A stretch of DNA of 64,000 nt from Lepeophtheirus salmonis. Taxonomy: Eukaryota; Arthropoda; Copepoda; Siphonostomatoida; Caligidae. This document shows positions 24,295 through 36,354 of the stretch, piece after piece. How positions within the stretch are numbered: the first letter of the stretch is position 1; every line of letters starts with the position of its first letter. Under the pieces are notes generated by a model that searched no databases, was not told where the DNA came from, and was given only the letters and a program-made list of their open reading frames with translations. The translations under genes and the position numbers were made by a program. Location: contig NC_052138.2 of the NCBI RefSeq assembly GCF_016086655.4, forward strand, positions 30,515,403-30,579,402, read 5' to 3'.

Positions 24295-24515
24295 ATTAAA
24301 TTTTTTCGAAAAAAAATTCAAAAATATTAATTTTTTGCCCTGTTGTATAATTTGCCGAAAGACATTTTTTTAAGAAAATAAATATTTGAAAAAAAAATTA
24401 CCCCTACTTTTGCGTAAAATTTTTCCATCCTGAGCAAAAATTTCTATAAAAAAGCAAAAATGCATTCATTTGGGGAGGACTATATCCACTCCAGCCCACC
24501 CCCTGCATACGCCCT
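24295..24515 (+). repeat. Family B element, copy 5 (right half)
   Basis: An A/T ladder leads into AAAAGCAAAAATGCATTCAT, then TTGGGGAGGACTATATCC and CCAGCCCACCCCCTGCATAC-GCCC. The left GTCC end is not visible. Confidence 0.6.
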
Positions 24516-25693
24516 TGTGATTAAAACTGACCCGTTATAAGGTATCAGACTTTGGAGGAGGACAGGGACGCTGGAACACATTCATAAGTGGCAATCGGTT
24601 TTACAATAATTACGTCACATACTGACTTAAATAGGCGGTACCGGATTTATGGAGGGGCATTAAGGGTCTTAGACGCTACGTTTGATTGTAAAAAAATGTG
24701 GGCCTGCGAATTGTAGATATTTAAAAACCTAGTAAATAAAAAATAAACTAGGGCATGTAACACGACCCCTCAGATTTGGATGACTTTTGGCACACAAACT
24801 CAAATTCATGAGTAAGTCAAGTTTCCCTAATTTTAGCTCATAACTCTTAGTCGTTCATGAGATTTATATATTCTTCCCAATTTGGACCTCCTTTAAAATA
24901 GTTTGTAAATTCTTTGTTGATACTTGGAAATGTCGTCAGTCGCAATGCCAAAAATAATCCAAATGTGATAGGAGTCAGGTTACATTTGTGTTTTTCCTGT
25001 TGATTTGACATGACCCATAAACAAATAAGAATGTATTTTCTTAATAAATAAAAAAATCATAAAACCACAGCATTCCGTTAAAACATATAAAAACCAAATA
25101 AAGTCATAAAACTTTTTTCCTAAAATAGTATGAACTTAAATGTCAGATAAACAATCAGAAAAGGACCCCGCATTTTTCTTTTCGTTGGTCCTGCCGCATT
25201 TTAAGATAAGAAATAGAGGCTCTGCAAAATTATCTTCCTTCAAAAGAAAAGAGCTTTGCCCTATAATATTTATATTGTTTCTGTCCAGTGTGGACGGATG
25301 TTGGGACATATATTTCTAAAACGATGTATTCTTTTTTCTTTTACAAATATAGAACATCACTTTGGATTTTTTTTTATATAATTACTTATTTTTAATGTGT
25401 ATAAATATTGCTTCATAGAACAAATCATATAAAATAACGATATGAAAAAACATTGCCTACCTAAACTAAAAAAAAATTAAATAACTAAATTTATGAATTA
25501 TGCTAATGTGTTATCTATATCAATAGAGTAAAGTTTGTTTGTCTGTGGAAGGCGCCTTATTGAAAGCGCTCTTGATATTTTAGAACTGCATGACTACTTG
25601 ATCTAAGAAATGACAATGTAGAAACGAGCGTGTGTGACGCTCTGTGCGTTATGTTTAAAAAATAAAAGGGGAGTACAAGTCTATGTGTATGAT
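24516..25693. other. No gene identified
   Basis: A GAGCG-N7-CGCTC palindrome lies at 25626-25642. The remainder is AT-rich and motif-free. Confidence 0.45.
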
Positions 25694-25695
25694 TA

Positions 25696-26690
25696 CAGGG
25701 TAGGGTAGCAAAACGTGGACTTTTAATTAAGGTTTATTTTCTCATTACTATGAAAAGGTTTAGTGATCATTTTTTGATATTCTGTTTCTGCCTTCCTTTT
25801 TACATAAACAAAATATACTAATCATTTAGTCATTTCATCATCATAAGGCGAGCAACAAGCAAAAAGGCAGCGTATCTCTGATCTCCTAGATGCTGGAATT
25901 GATGTGATGAAGATTACGGACACTGTTAAGAGTTCTAGGAGCATGGATATGAAGTTGACCAAGATGAAAAAAATGGAAAAGTCTCTCCGGATGTCTAGAA
26001 GTGGAGGGCTATAAAGAACAACTTTGGATTAGTTTCTTTTACAAGGACTCCACGCCACCTTCTGACAGAGGCCTTAAAAGTCAGGAAGCTGGAGATGTGC
26101 AAGAATGTCCTGACATGGATCAAGGCAAATGAGTCAATTTTTAAAATATTATCGGACAGTAAAATTTTCACATTTTATCAATTCCACAACGGCCAAAATG
26201 ACACCTGGTTGGCAGAAACAAAAGAAGAAGTCTAAAGGGTTTACCACACCAAATACCCGGTCCAAACAATGGTCCTATGTGTTGTGGCCTCTGATGGAAA
26301 GAAGATGCCTCAACTCTTTTTCAAGGCAGGACTGAAAATCGTCCATGAAGCTACTTTAATTTGATAAGGTACACCATGTCGCCACGTCTGAAGACCCAGA
26401 GCGTAACTACGTGTAGACACACGTCGGCGCCCCTCTTACACGTCCGCCAAAAGTTATGTGCAGTTAACATGGCTCGATTCTAGGGTCCAAAGAGATATGG
26501 CCCCCTCCCTCAACAGATTTGAACCCACTTGACTTTTTTATATAGAGCACTTTAGAGAGGAGGAGTTTGTCATCAACTCCTGCATGGTCTTCAGGCGACG
26601 TCTAAAGACTGAGATTTATAATGAAGGCGGTCATATAGAGTAAAAAAAGTTTAAAAACCTTGGCCACATGTTCTTTTTAAATTATTTTTT
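25696..26690 (+). pseudogene. Decayed mariner-like transposon
   Basis: The left terminus CAGGGTAGGGTAGCAAAACG is preceded by TA. Inside are a decayed helix-turn-helix region (RISDLLDAGIDVMKITDTVK, 25880-25940), then LTWIKANES, a changed DEK motif (LSDSKIFTF), QNDTWLAETKEEV, a broken HTKHPAQTMV region and VASDGKKMPQLFFKAG. The C-terminal end reads FRRRLK and GGHIE-stop at 26640. Frameshifts and stops are frequent. The right inverted repeat is not clear. Confidence 0.75.
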
Positions 26691-28200
26691 GCCACTTATT
26701 GAAAATATAAAATTATTGATGAAATTTATTTATGAAAATATTAGTAGAGGAAAGTTTGTCTGTTTTTTGTTTTTTTTTGCAGTACTGGATACTCCTGCTA
26801 GTAAATTATTAAGTAAATAAAAGTCTTTTAATGCTTGTAAACATATATTATATTATTGTTTTAATGAAATTCCCTCTTTAATTTAATATAAAAAGACTTT
26901 ATTGGGTAAAAAAGGGGAGAAAAAAATTGATTGCGCATTCCATATATAGAGCGTTTTCACGTGACGTCATAAGTTCTATATCAGCTATTTTTAGGGCATA
27001 AACATCCCCGTTTTATACAAGATGAAAACCCATTCCTCTTTAATATAAAGTTTAATAGCTAACCATCAAAATGGGCCTAAAAAATAAAAGTGTTTAAACC
27101 TTAATGCCCTCGTGTTATTATACATATATCTGATAAATTTAATATATCTATTAAAATAGGTTATTACATCGCTATACAATCTAATTACCATATTCTACAT
27201 AGAAATTAACTATTAAAATGAAAAGAACATTTTTTTCGTCCCTAATCGACAAAAATAAAGCCTTAAAACCAAAATTTATACATTGGATAGGGATTTTCAG
27301 TGGATATTAATTTGATAACATTAAAATATCACTTTGTATCATTTGCATCAAGCAGTATTTAATGGACAGGTTAAGTCTTTTTCATATTCTTAAATCCATT
27401 TGATGATGTTTCATCAGGATTTATTAGAAATTTGTTAATTTTATATAGTAAAAATATCAACTTTGAGCCTCTAATAATAATGACCTCTCCTTCAATTATG
27501 ATGCAATGTATCATTCATTCCCTAAGATCTTTTGAACGGTGTTGTGTAGGTCGGTGGCTCCTCCGACGCGTCTTGAAATACGGACATAGGAGTCTAACAT
27601 GTATGCTCTACTCATTAACAAGTTTGAATTTTATTACACCATATTTATGAGAATTATGAAAAAGACAATGATGAAAAATTGATCAATTTTTTTTCTTCAA
27701 AACATTGAAACTTTATTAAAAAGGAGATTTTACGAATCTCATAGGATTTAACAATAAGTACAATATACATACTAGAGATGAGGGGTTCTCAAATTTTTTA
27801 GAGTGAGTACCACCCAAGACAATCTGCTGAAGTATAACCATTGACCAAACTGAATATACAATAGCTAAGGCTTAACGAGGGTTATTTTTTGAGTAAACTT
27901 TTTAAATTTGACTATTTAAAAGGGAACAAAATTTAATTGTCCTTTTTTTATTATTATAAAAAAACATGATTTTATATGTCTTTTATAAAATAAATTGCAT
28001 TAATGATTTTTTTTTAAATGTTTTAAATATTGAATATTGTAACAACATGATTTTCTTTTTTTTGGCAATATATAATATATAATTTTGGGTATTATACACA
28101 AAATATTACAAATATTTTTTTGCCAATTTTCAAATAACATAGGTACATTAAAATATAAATGATACTATTTTGATACTAAGCGAAGAAAGTTCTCCACATT
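26691..28200. other. AT-rich stretch, no gene seen
   Basis: It holds a CACGTGACGTCA site at 26958-26969 and a 72-codon frame at 27432 with no recognisable motif. Confidence 0.45.
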
Positions 28201-28204
28201 ATAG

Positions 28205-28345
28205 CAGTAACTCATTTTCTCCTCCCAAAATGATATTATAAGAGGCAGCTGTTATTAACAAGGTTCTTAATTCGGATCTACCATATGTCTCACTCTCGCC
28301 TTCTCCTCGATCTCCTTTTTTCATTAGAAACTACTCAACTCCATC
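28205..28345 (+). repeat. Family C element, 3' fragment
   Basis: It matches the right part of the C family: CTCATTTTCTCCTCCCAAAA, GGCAGCTGTTATTAACAAGG, ACCATATGTCTCACTCTCGC, and the intact right end TTTTTCATTAGAAACTACTC-AACTC. The left portion is absent. Confidence 0.6.
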
Positions 28346-28404
28346 AATGTTGTAAACATAAAACTTTTATTATTTGAAATGATTACATCCTTCATCTTGC
28401 AATA

Positions 28405-29682
28405 CAGGGTGTCCGCGATAAATTGGAACTACTTTAAACTTCATCCAGATCCATAATGTGGATATTCGTGGTTAAATCATACTAATATAAAAGATTGCGT
28501 GAACAATACACTATAACTTCCCCCACAATTGTTTTGACAACAAGCAATAGTCATCATGAAACAAGCAAGGAGAGACGCCATCCTGGAATTGGCTCGGGCG
28601 GGACACAAGCCCTCTGCTATCTACAAGCATCTTAACTACCCCAAGACCACGGTTTACCGGGTCTTCAATGCATGGGAGGTTGAAGGGAAGGTCTGCCGCA
28701 AGGTCCACAACATGAGAAGTGACCGAATCCGCACTCCCCGCTTCCTTGAAGGCCTCCGGAAGTCCATCAAGGCTTCTCCGGGGACTTCCTTCTCCAGGTT
28801 AGCCAAGAACCGTGGAGTGAGCAAGCAGCTGGTCTCCAAGGCTGTGAATGAGGACCTCGGGTACAGGTCATACCGAATGGCCAAACAACACATCCTCACG
28901 GCATCCATAAAGGCCACCAGGGTCACCAACGGTAAGCGTCTCCTCAATGACCTGAAGAGCCATGGAGGAAGAATGATCTTATTCTCCGACGAGAAGAACT
29001 GGACTGTCGACAGAAGCTACAACGCCCAGAATGACAGATGGCTTGCCAAGGAGAGAGAATAGGTCCCTGCGGTCTTCACCACTAAGTTCCCGGCCTCCGT
29101 GATGACCCTGGGTGTCATTTGCAGAACCGGTGAGGTGATGCCTCCTTTCTTCTTCAATCCCAAGGAAAGGGTTAATGCAATAAGGTACTGCAAAGTCATG
29201 GAGGAGTTCGTCATCCCCTGGATGAAGGATACGGCCGCTGGGAGGGAGTTCATATTCCAACAAGACTCAGCGCCTGCACACACATCGCCATGAGGACCAC
29301 TAACCTCTTCAACTCCCACGACATCACTTTCTGGGATCGCAACACCTGGCCCTCCAACTCACCCGACCTCAATCCGTGTGATTACTACTGGTAGGGGAAG
29401 TAGGAGAGGGAGGTGTGCAAGGTCAGCCACAAGAGCATCACGGCCCTGAAGGGCTCCATTACGAGGGAGTGGAATGCTGTCGATTCCGCAGAAGTCATCA
29501 GGGCATGCAAATCCTTTAGGGGCAGGATGGAGAAGATGGTGGCTGCTGAGGGAGGACATGTTGAATAAATTTATTGTTTAATATAATGTCTAACTTTTTC
29601 ATATTAACAAATACACTCCAAATTCCATTTTTATCAAGCAGGTTGAATTCTAAGATAGTTCCAATTTATCGTTGACACCCTG
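28405..29682 (+). mobile_element. Nearly full-length mariner-like element with matching ends
   Basis: The inverted ends CAGGGTGTCCGCGATAAATT (28405) and CAGGGTGTCAACGATAAATT (reverse, ending 29682) match for about 30 bp. Both are bordered by TA, and the total is 1,278 bp. The ends and coding region are far better preserved than the other mariners here, and it is richer in G+C than its surroundings, which suggests a recent insertion. Confidence 0.93.
28556..29568 (+). pseudogene. Mariner-like transposase with few inactivating changes
   Basis: A Tc1/mariner transposase starts MKQARRDAILELARAGHKPS, with a paired helix-turn-helix region (PSAIYKHLNYPKTTVYRVFN; VSKQLVSKAVNEDLGYRSYR). The catalytic core has the first Asp in LFSDEKNWTVD, the second in FQQDSAPAHTS and the third in SNSPDLNPCDYYW, about 37 residues after the second, which suggests a DD37D-type member. 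It ends AEGGHVE-stop at 29568. Three stops (29060, and two close together near 29393-29407) and one frameshift around 29290 interrupt it. All three acidic residues are present. Confidence 0.88.
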
Positions 29683-29714
29683 TATATACTATTAGAATTG
29701 TACAAAATATAACC

Positions 29715-30020
29715 AGCGTGTATGTAAAAGTAAAAGAAACCGAAGAAAGACATGGTAATCCCAACAATTTTAAGAGGGGTTGAGAGAAGAGCATCTAAAG
29801 TTTAATGACGTTTCATTAGATCAGCTGTAAGCAGCTGTGACGAGGAAGAGAATAAACACATCTTTGTGTCTAGAAAAACATAGACTGTAACTATTACAAT
29901 GTCGATCTTCAATTCTCCTCTCAGCTTAACTTATAACCCCTCTACCAATCCTCAGTATTACTTTCATGAGCACACGCATTAATGATTACTTTATACTTAG
30001 ATATTATCTCTTCAAGAATT
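29715..30020 (+). repeat. Family A element, variant copy
   Basis: It shares CATGGTAATCCCAACAATTT, ATGACGTTTCATTAGATCAG, AGCAGCTGTGACGAGGAAGA and the end block CATGAGCACACGCATTAATG with TACTTTATACTTAGAT. It lies 30 bp after the mariner at 28405-29682. Confidence 0.6.
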
Positions 30021-30555
30021 AATTATTATAACAAATAATAATGCAAAATAAAAACAAAACATCAGATTCCAAACAAAAAAAATATTTCCCAAGTTTTAAG
30101 GTTATATTTTTTATATAACTCTATATATTATATGAAAATGTTTTTAAAATTCAACTCCCTGAAAATAAACTTGCTAAAATGAATGAGACTAAGATGACAC
30201 TCGCTGAAAATGACATCAATTGAATGAGTGGACAAGGTACTACATGCAGTGTTGCCAGTTTTCAATTTAAAAAGTTATAATTTAGCCGTTTGCCGTAAAT
30301 CTTTGCAATAGCTTAGCCAATTTTGAGTGATATCCGAATTATAAATAACAAATTATTTGTTTGATTTGTGTGTACAAATACTGTTTGCATTGAAACTTTC
30401 AATGTAATTGCTCACAGCTCACCCAGGGACGTATCAACTTAACAGGCTTACCCAAGTGCAGCAGAACGTTTATAGATCAATGTTGCGTACAAGTTAGGAT
30501 TTGTCGGTCTCATTACGCTTTATTTAATAAAAACACCTGTCTATTTAAATACTTA

Positions 30556-30660
30556 CTCTTAATTGATGCTATCCTTTCATTTTGATTCATTAAAATTACA
30601 TGGTTGTTATGTATTTATTGAGTAATATAACTGTGGGCATTGGAACTTTATAATATGCCA
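30556..30660 (-). repeat. Family D repeat, minus-oriented copy
   Basis: It is the reverse-oriented match to 12216-12318. A family A element begins directly after it. Confidence 0.6.
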
Positions 30661-30669
30661 CAGAATGAA

Positions 30670-31084
30670 CATCCAATATAGAATGGGCATGTTAAAAAAA
30701 AATCCACATTCTGACCCAGACAATTTGAAGAATGTTTTGGAGGAGAGAAAGAACAATGCTCATGACGTTTCATTCGATCAGCTACCGTCAGCTGTGAATA
30801 GGCAGGAAGGAGAAAAGGAAATAAACAAGAACATTTGATAGAATTACTCAGTTGTCGAACCCCAATTCTACTCTGAGTCTGACAAGGACTTACAATTATA
30901 ACTCCAACACAAATAGGAGTCTTTTATCAACAATAGATGAATGTTCTATCAGGCTGAATCTATTTTAGAAAGTATGTTCACTACTCAGGAATTAAGTAAT
31001 AATGACAACTGCTAAGGAAAATCAAATTCTTTCTTCATATTACCAATTAAAAAAAAAAGGCCACTTTAAAAATATACCAGATTT
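30670..31084 (+). repeat. Family A element, near full-length copy
   Basis: The left part ATCCAATATAGAATGGGCAT is followed by AATTTGAAGAATGTTTTGGA, TCATGACGTTTCATTCGATC, ACTCTGAGTCTGACAAGGAC, TTACAATTATAACTCC and GGAATTAAGTAATAATGACA, ending AATATACCAGATTTT. The terminal repeats are decayed. Confidence 0.7.
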
Positions 31085-33130
31085 TGATCACAGCTTATAG
31101 TTTAGTAATTTGTATTTTAAATAGTAAAAAATTAACCAATAATAATATATCGATCATCATGAAATATTCAGTTATTGCATTATCCTTGTCCCTAGTAGAG
31201 TAAATCCTTCATTTAAAATTATTAATCTCTTTTTATGGTTGCAACATGTACACAACATAACACATGGGCTGAAAAGTCCCGGCCTCATTAGTATTTTTTT
31301 AAATTAGTATTATTATATTTTATTGATTTACTTTATGAAGCGGATTCCCCATAACACTTTTGAAACCATTACATATACCCTAACAGTTATAGAGAATTTC
31401 GACATTAAAATTTTTAAGACACAAAGTAAACATTTTAGGTAAGTGTTTGTTGAGATATATTTCTTTTATAAAACATGGGATTTTAATTTTATTTTATTAA
31501 ATGTCATAGCCTAGCATGTTGTTCGATTAATTAACATGCTCGTAATATATTATTAGTTTCAATATTCAGTTCACATCAATTATTCTGATTCCAACACTAT
31601 GGAGGAGACTTCTAACACCCCATTTTTATTATATATAAATAAATATAGTATATTATACTTAATTATGGTTTGTTTGTTTTTTTAATTTAATGTTAAACTG
31701 TAATTATTGATCACATTATATAGTAAAAAATATATATTTTTAATTTTATTATTAACTATGCTCTATTTCTGTAAATGTTTTATTTGTTTATCTTATATAT
31801 GTTATTTTAAGTATTAACTTTATGCTGACAAACTGTAATAAAAAGTCAAATCAATGCTTGAATATAACCAATGACAGTTTTTACATGTTTTACTGTTGTA
31901 ATATGTCTAATCCTACCCTGTACCATGTCTCCTACTGCTGTATCAAATATTCTACTTTTGGTTAGTTTCAAAAACACCAATAAATGCCCATTAATTATTG
32001 TACTACATGAACAATACTTAGGAATTATTTGTCTAAGGTAACTACCTATTTCATGTTGCCTGGGGGTTGCATTATCTTTTAAATTGTGAAACTTATGACA
32101 GTTTAAATAAAAAAAAGATTCTTTGTAACATGTGCCCTCACTCTCCCATAAAATTAAAACATATTAATAAAAGTAGGGTTACACTTATCACAATTACTGA
32201 CAAACTAAAGAACCCAGCCTGCCCCTGTGTTATATATACATTTTTTAATCTGGAGGAGAGGGGTCAAAGTAGAAAGGGTCACTTTCAAGAGAAAATTAAG
32301 TGACCATGTTACGAGACTAGATCAAAGACCATAAACTGGATGTACAAATATATATTTCGCGGATTTTTAGTCGTTTGTTGATTAAATTAGCTTATTTTTA
32401 GCCGAAACATAGCGGAGGAGGATATAGACAATTTTCTTAAAAGCCACTTGTCAACACTGGTAGACTTGCAACAGTTTGATAATCGCTGCAAAAATGATTC
32501 ATTTTTGCATTCATATAGATTGTAGAAGTACAATTTCAAGATGGCTCAAAATCTTGAAACAAAGTTATATAATTTTGTTGGTTGATGTATGTGTTTTTAA
32601 TTGGATGAAAAGTAGGAAGTTAAAAGAAGGGAAAGAGTTATTGGTCTTGACTTATAAAATCTTTTTTTTTTTTTTGAATGGCCTCGTCTTCATTATATTA
32701 TTGAATAAATATATCTACTACGTACATTCATGGTATAATATTAAAATTAAAAACGAATCATAAAAATAAAAGATGGGAACGGAATTTCAAATATGATGTT
32801 GGTAATAACAATCAAACACGTATGTATTTGAAGAGGAACGAGGGAACCTCTTGCATTGAATATTTATGACCACTCTGTAGGTATGTTATGTACTCTGGGA
32901 TGATCCTTATTTTTAAAATGGTTATTTCTTTTTTAGAGCCACGGGACTTTGGTAGACATGTGAATAAAGACTGTTAGAAGGATATTTGTTTCGAAAAATC
33001 TTTTGAAGAAACTCTTAAACATCGATTTCAAATTTACATTAATTTATGATATAGGTTGTGTGACTCTTTTATAATATAATTGCTTCTCTAATTTAAACTA
33101 ATAAAAAGATAACTATTCACTTTTCAAAGG
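31085..33130. other. AT-rich stretch; a possible mariner end
   Basis: GGGCTGAAAAGTCCCGGCCT at 31266 resembles a classical mariner inverted repeat, but no transposase follows. Frames at 32067-32303 and 32476-32763 have no motif. No gene is supported. Confidence 0.4.
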
Positions 33131-33134
33131 CATA

Positions 33135-33915
33135 CAGAGTGAGCACCCAAAAATTACAGTAGCATTTTATTACAACTTTATCTCCTTTATTTTAAATGAC
33201 GAAGTTTCATTGCGACAGCTGAAACAAAAATAAACAAGTTCTCTTAAATTATCTTATGTCTCTAAGTGTAAGAATGTTGGAGCGAGAACAAAAAAGGCAA
33301 CGCGTCTGCAATCTTCTCCACAGTAAGAAGACTGGAGAGACCGTTGGCAGCCCCCATCCGTACTGCTTACGGGTATCCTGTAAAAGTTTGCCCGCACGTC
33401 ATACTTTCCCGTTCTAATCTCGAAATTGGAGACAACGAGAAAGGAAAGTTGAAATTAAATTCTCGCAACCTCTTAATAAGTAATTAACTTCGGTACGTTA
33501 AGCGAAGGAACGCGAACTGAAGAGAATAATATTTTGACGGATGAAGAGAAGGATCTTGACTTGTTGTGAATTTGGCTCTTATAGAGTATTCGAAGAATTT
33601 AATTTCAACTATCTGTTCTCGCTGTCTCCAATTGTGAGATAGAAAGAGAAAGTATGACGTGCAGGCCAACTTATACAGGATACCCCAGCTTGCAACGTCT
33701 AGAAGTCCATTACAGTCAAGAGCAGCAAATATTTTCGCCGGCATGCCGAGACCGATATTGCTTGTGAAGGAGGATATATTGAATAAAAATATGGTGAATT
33801 ATTGCACTAAAAAATATCACAAATTCATTTTGAGTTTGTTTTTGTTTTTTATTGCATAAAAATCATATTTTTCGTAATTTATCCTGCTTCTACAACTTTC
33901 GGGTCCTTAGGGTGA
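33135..33915 (+). mobile_element. Deleted mariner-like element containing a fold-back
   Basis: The left end CAGAGTGAGCACCCAAAAAT follows TA; the right end, read in reverse, is CCCTAAGGACCCGAAAGTTG, a decayed counterpart. Only the transposase edges remain: EREQKRQRVCNLLHSKKTGE near 33275, and at 33739-33792 FRR, then DIACEGGYIE-stop. The middle is replaced by two inverted arms of about 95 bp. The catalytic core is absent. Confidence 0.65.
33372..33687. repeat. Inverted repeat, about 95-bp arms
   Basis: GGGTATCCTGTAAAAGTTTG at 33372 pairs with the reverse complement of 33668-33687. CACGTCATACTTTC and AATTGGAGACAACGAGAA pair with their counterparts at 33640-33662 and 33618-33640. The arms are separated by about 120 bp and would form a long imperfect hairpin. 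Confidence 0.75.
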
Positions 33916-34299
33916 AGTGACTTTGAAGTTTATCAAATATTAAGTGCCAATATATAATATGATGGAAAAAAATTTCATCAAAATGAGCTTATAATTTAAT
34001 TTCTTCAATCCCAACGAATCATATGATCACTTAAAGTACAAGACTGCCAATTATATCTGTTAGATTCCATAGATTTTCGAATGTCAATAGTCTGAATTAA
34101 GTATCGTAAAATTAAAATCCAGCAGCCTCTACCATTAGTAAATGTAAATTTGAAATCTATATCAGAATTGGAGAAGATTTTACTTGCAAGACAGAGTAGA
34201 CTTATACAACTCAAAATTAATTGTTCAAATGATTTATGTGGACACAGCTCTACCATCGGTGACAATAGTCTCTTAAAGGAATAGGAAGGGGGGTTGAAC

Positions 34300-35395
34300 T
34301 TATTATTTGATGAGAGATACGTCCCTGCCCTGAAGAGACCGCGGTCTCAGCTAGGAAAATCCCTAGTATTACTCTCCAAATATTTTACCAAAAATGTATC
34401 ATTAGATTGTTATGGACCTCACGTTCAAACCTCAGTTAGAATGGAGAAGATTCATCACTGAGTCATCTGTCTATAAAATGTTGATGTCTGGTACAGATTA
34501 TTCCGACGATGCAGTAGCAATACAATCCAAGGACTGTGCAGCTGCGCAAGAAGTCATGTAAAGTAAATCATCTGTATTTGATTATAATAGCACTTTAGAT
34601 GTCATCCACCAAAATCCCAACAAGAAGCCCTTCTTTAATAACCTAGAAAAACAAATGAGAGAGCTGGAAACGATTTCCATTGACGAAGAGGCTCTTAACT
34701 TTTATGATATGGATTACAAATCGTTCTTTAATACTGGAAGATTCTACTACCCTCTGCAGAGATCAGCAAAGTGACATCTTCCTTTTACTCCTTAGTATCT
34801 AAAATATCCTTTGGAAGTTTTGAAATCTACTTATGCATATCTCACCACTAAGGAATACATATATACGAAGCTTAGATCAACCTCAAACATGGGAGAGAAG
34901 GATTATGCGTTCTTTGAAAGACATCAATGATGATTGGAAACTCATCTCCCAATTTACCTATATTATACAGACTGTCCAAGTATATTGTAGATTTTTAGAC
35001 AAGATATTGAAGCGTTTGTAGTATTTGGTATCCCGTCTAACAGAAGAAGAGTACTCATGAGAAAAAAACAATTAATGCAGCTATAAGTAACTGTAAAGTG
35101 TGTATTGCCCAACAGCTCACAGAAGATAGGGGGATTGACGGAACAAATAGGAGGATTATCTTGATATCGGCTGCAGCTGGATACACTACTTTATCTCTGA
35201 GGATTCTCCAACCACAAGACTTATCGTGGAATTATATCGCCAATTTTTTTAAATATTTCCCATCACTATCACTTTGGTATGAAATCACTGGTAGGCTGAT
35301 TATTCGGCGAATAAGAAGTGTAAGAAAGAAAAAAAACAGAATGAGTTGTCTATTTTTTTTTTTTTTTTGTTTTTTTTTTTTTTTAGTTGGTTCGG
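34300..35395 (+). pseudogene. Decayed coding-like region, unidentified
   Basis: Over about 1 kb the plus strand gives long stretches of protein-like sequence interrupted by stops and frame changes: DERYVPALKRPRSQLGKSL, SGTDYSDDAVAIQSKDCAAA, LEKQMRELETISIDEEALNF, PLEVLKSTYAYLTTKEYIYT and IFRQDIEAFVVFGIPSNRRR. GC content and amino-acid mix are higher than in random AT-rich DNA. I do not recognise the family. A retroelement, a capsid-like or an accessory protein of a large element are possible. No ends were found. Confidence 0.35.
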
Positions 35396-35920
35396 TGTAG
35401 TTTTGTTTTATTTGTTAAGTATATTAAGTTTTAAAAATATTATATTATGTATGTAGCTTTGTATTGATTAGTTTGCCATATACTAATTGCTTTTGGTTTT
35501 TAGGTCTATAAAATAAAATATATTTTTAACTATAATGTTGAATGATGTTTTTACACAAATGCTTATGTATTTATTTTTAAAGATCTAGTATTTATAAATA
35601 AATACCTTGCTGATGAGAAAAAATAACAATATATAAGAATTCTGCAAAATATTTTTCGAGACAAACATTATTTTAACACTTTTTTTTTTTTTTTTTTAAT
35701 CTCTACCAAAATCCCGTGGCTCGCAAAGAAAAAACCATTAAAATAAAGATTCCCTAATGTATTACATTACCTATGAATAAATTATAAAACTCTTCAAGTT
35801 TTAATGATTTTCTTGTGTAAATAAATGATAGCTATTGGCATACGCCGAATACAAAAAAACTATCCCTTTTAAACCCATCACTGAAAAGTAATTTAAAGAG
35901 AAATTTGAAAAAAAAAACAC

Positions 35921-36112
35921 CGGATATAAAATAACGAAGTTCGGTTTATTTAACAATGGGGAACGCCACCTATCATATATGATTTTCAAAACTGTGTAAA
36001 ACAAAACTTTAAATATGTACTATCATTATGAAACCAAAGTCAAACGTTTCTGATTTATACAAATTGTGTTATTGCCTTTTGAAAGAAAGGAAGTGATGTT
36101 GTCGTATCCTGT
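35921..36112 (+). repeat. Family E repeat, copy 1
   Basis: It aligns with 48069-48252 from ATAACGAAGTTCGGTTTATT through ATGATTTTCAAAACT, TACTATCATTATGAAACCAA and GGAAGTGATGTTGTCGTATC to CCTGTA. The end resembles a Tc1/mariner terminus. Confidence 0.6.
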
Positions 36113-36354
36113 ATCAAAAAAAACATTTTACACTCATGTCAACCACAAAAAAGTTAAGTGTTTTTGATATATTTAACAATGAACAGAAAAAGAAAAAAGA
36201 GCACACTCACTTACCAGTTTTCTTTTTCCATTTTCTAAAATCTGTTTTTTCTCAACAAAAAGCCCATCAAGGATAATAGGTGAGGGAGATGGCTCTGAAT
36301 TATAATCTTTGCCTCAAATCGTGGGGTGAATTTTTGGGTGAGACGGGGTAGGTA

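Noticed and set aside
28979..29319. Two overlapping minus-strand frames
   Set aside because: They are shadows of the mariner-like transposase on the plus strand; the GC-rich codons leave reverse frames open.
31266..31286. Mariner terminus GGGCTGAAAAGTCCCGG
   Set aside because: It was not called as an element because no partner end or transposase is visible; it is only mentioned in the spacer entry.
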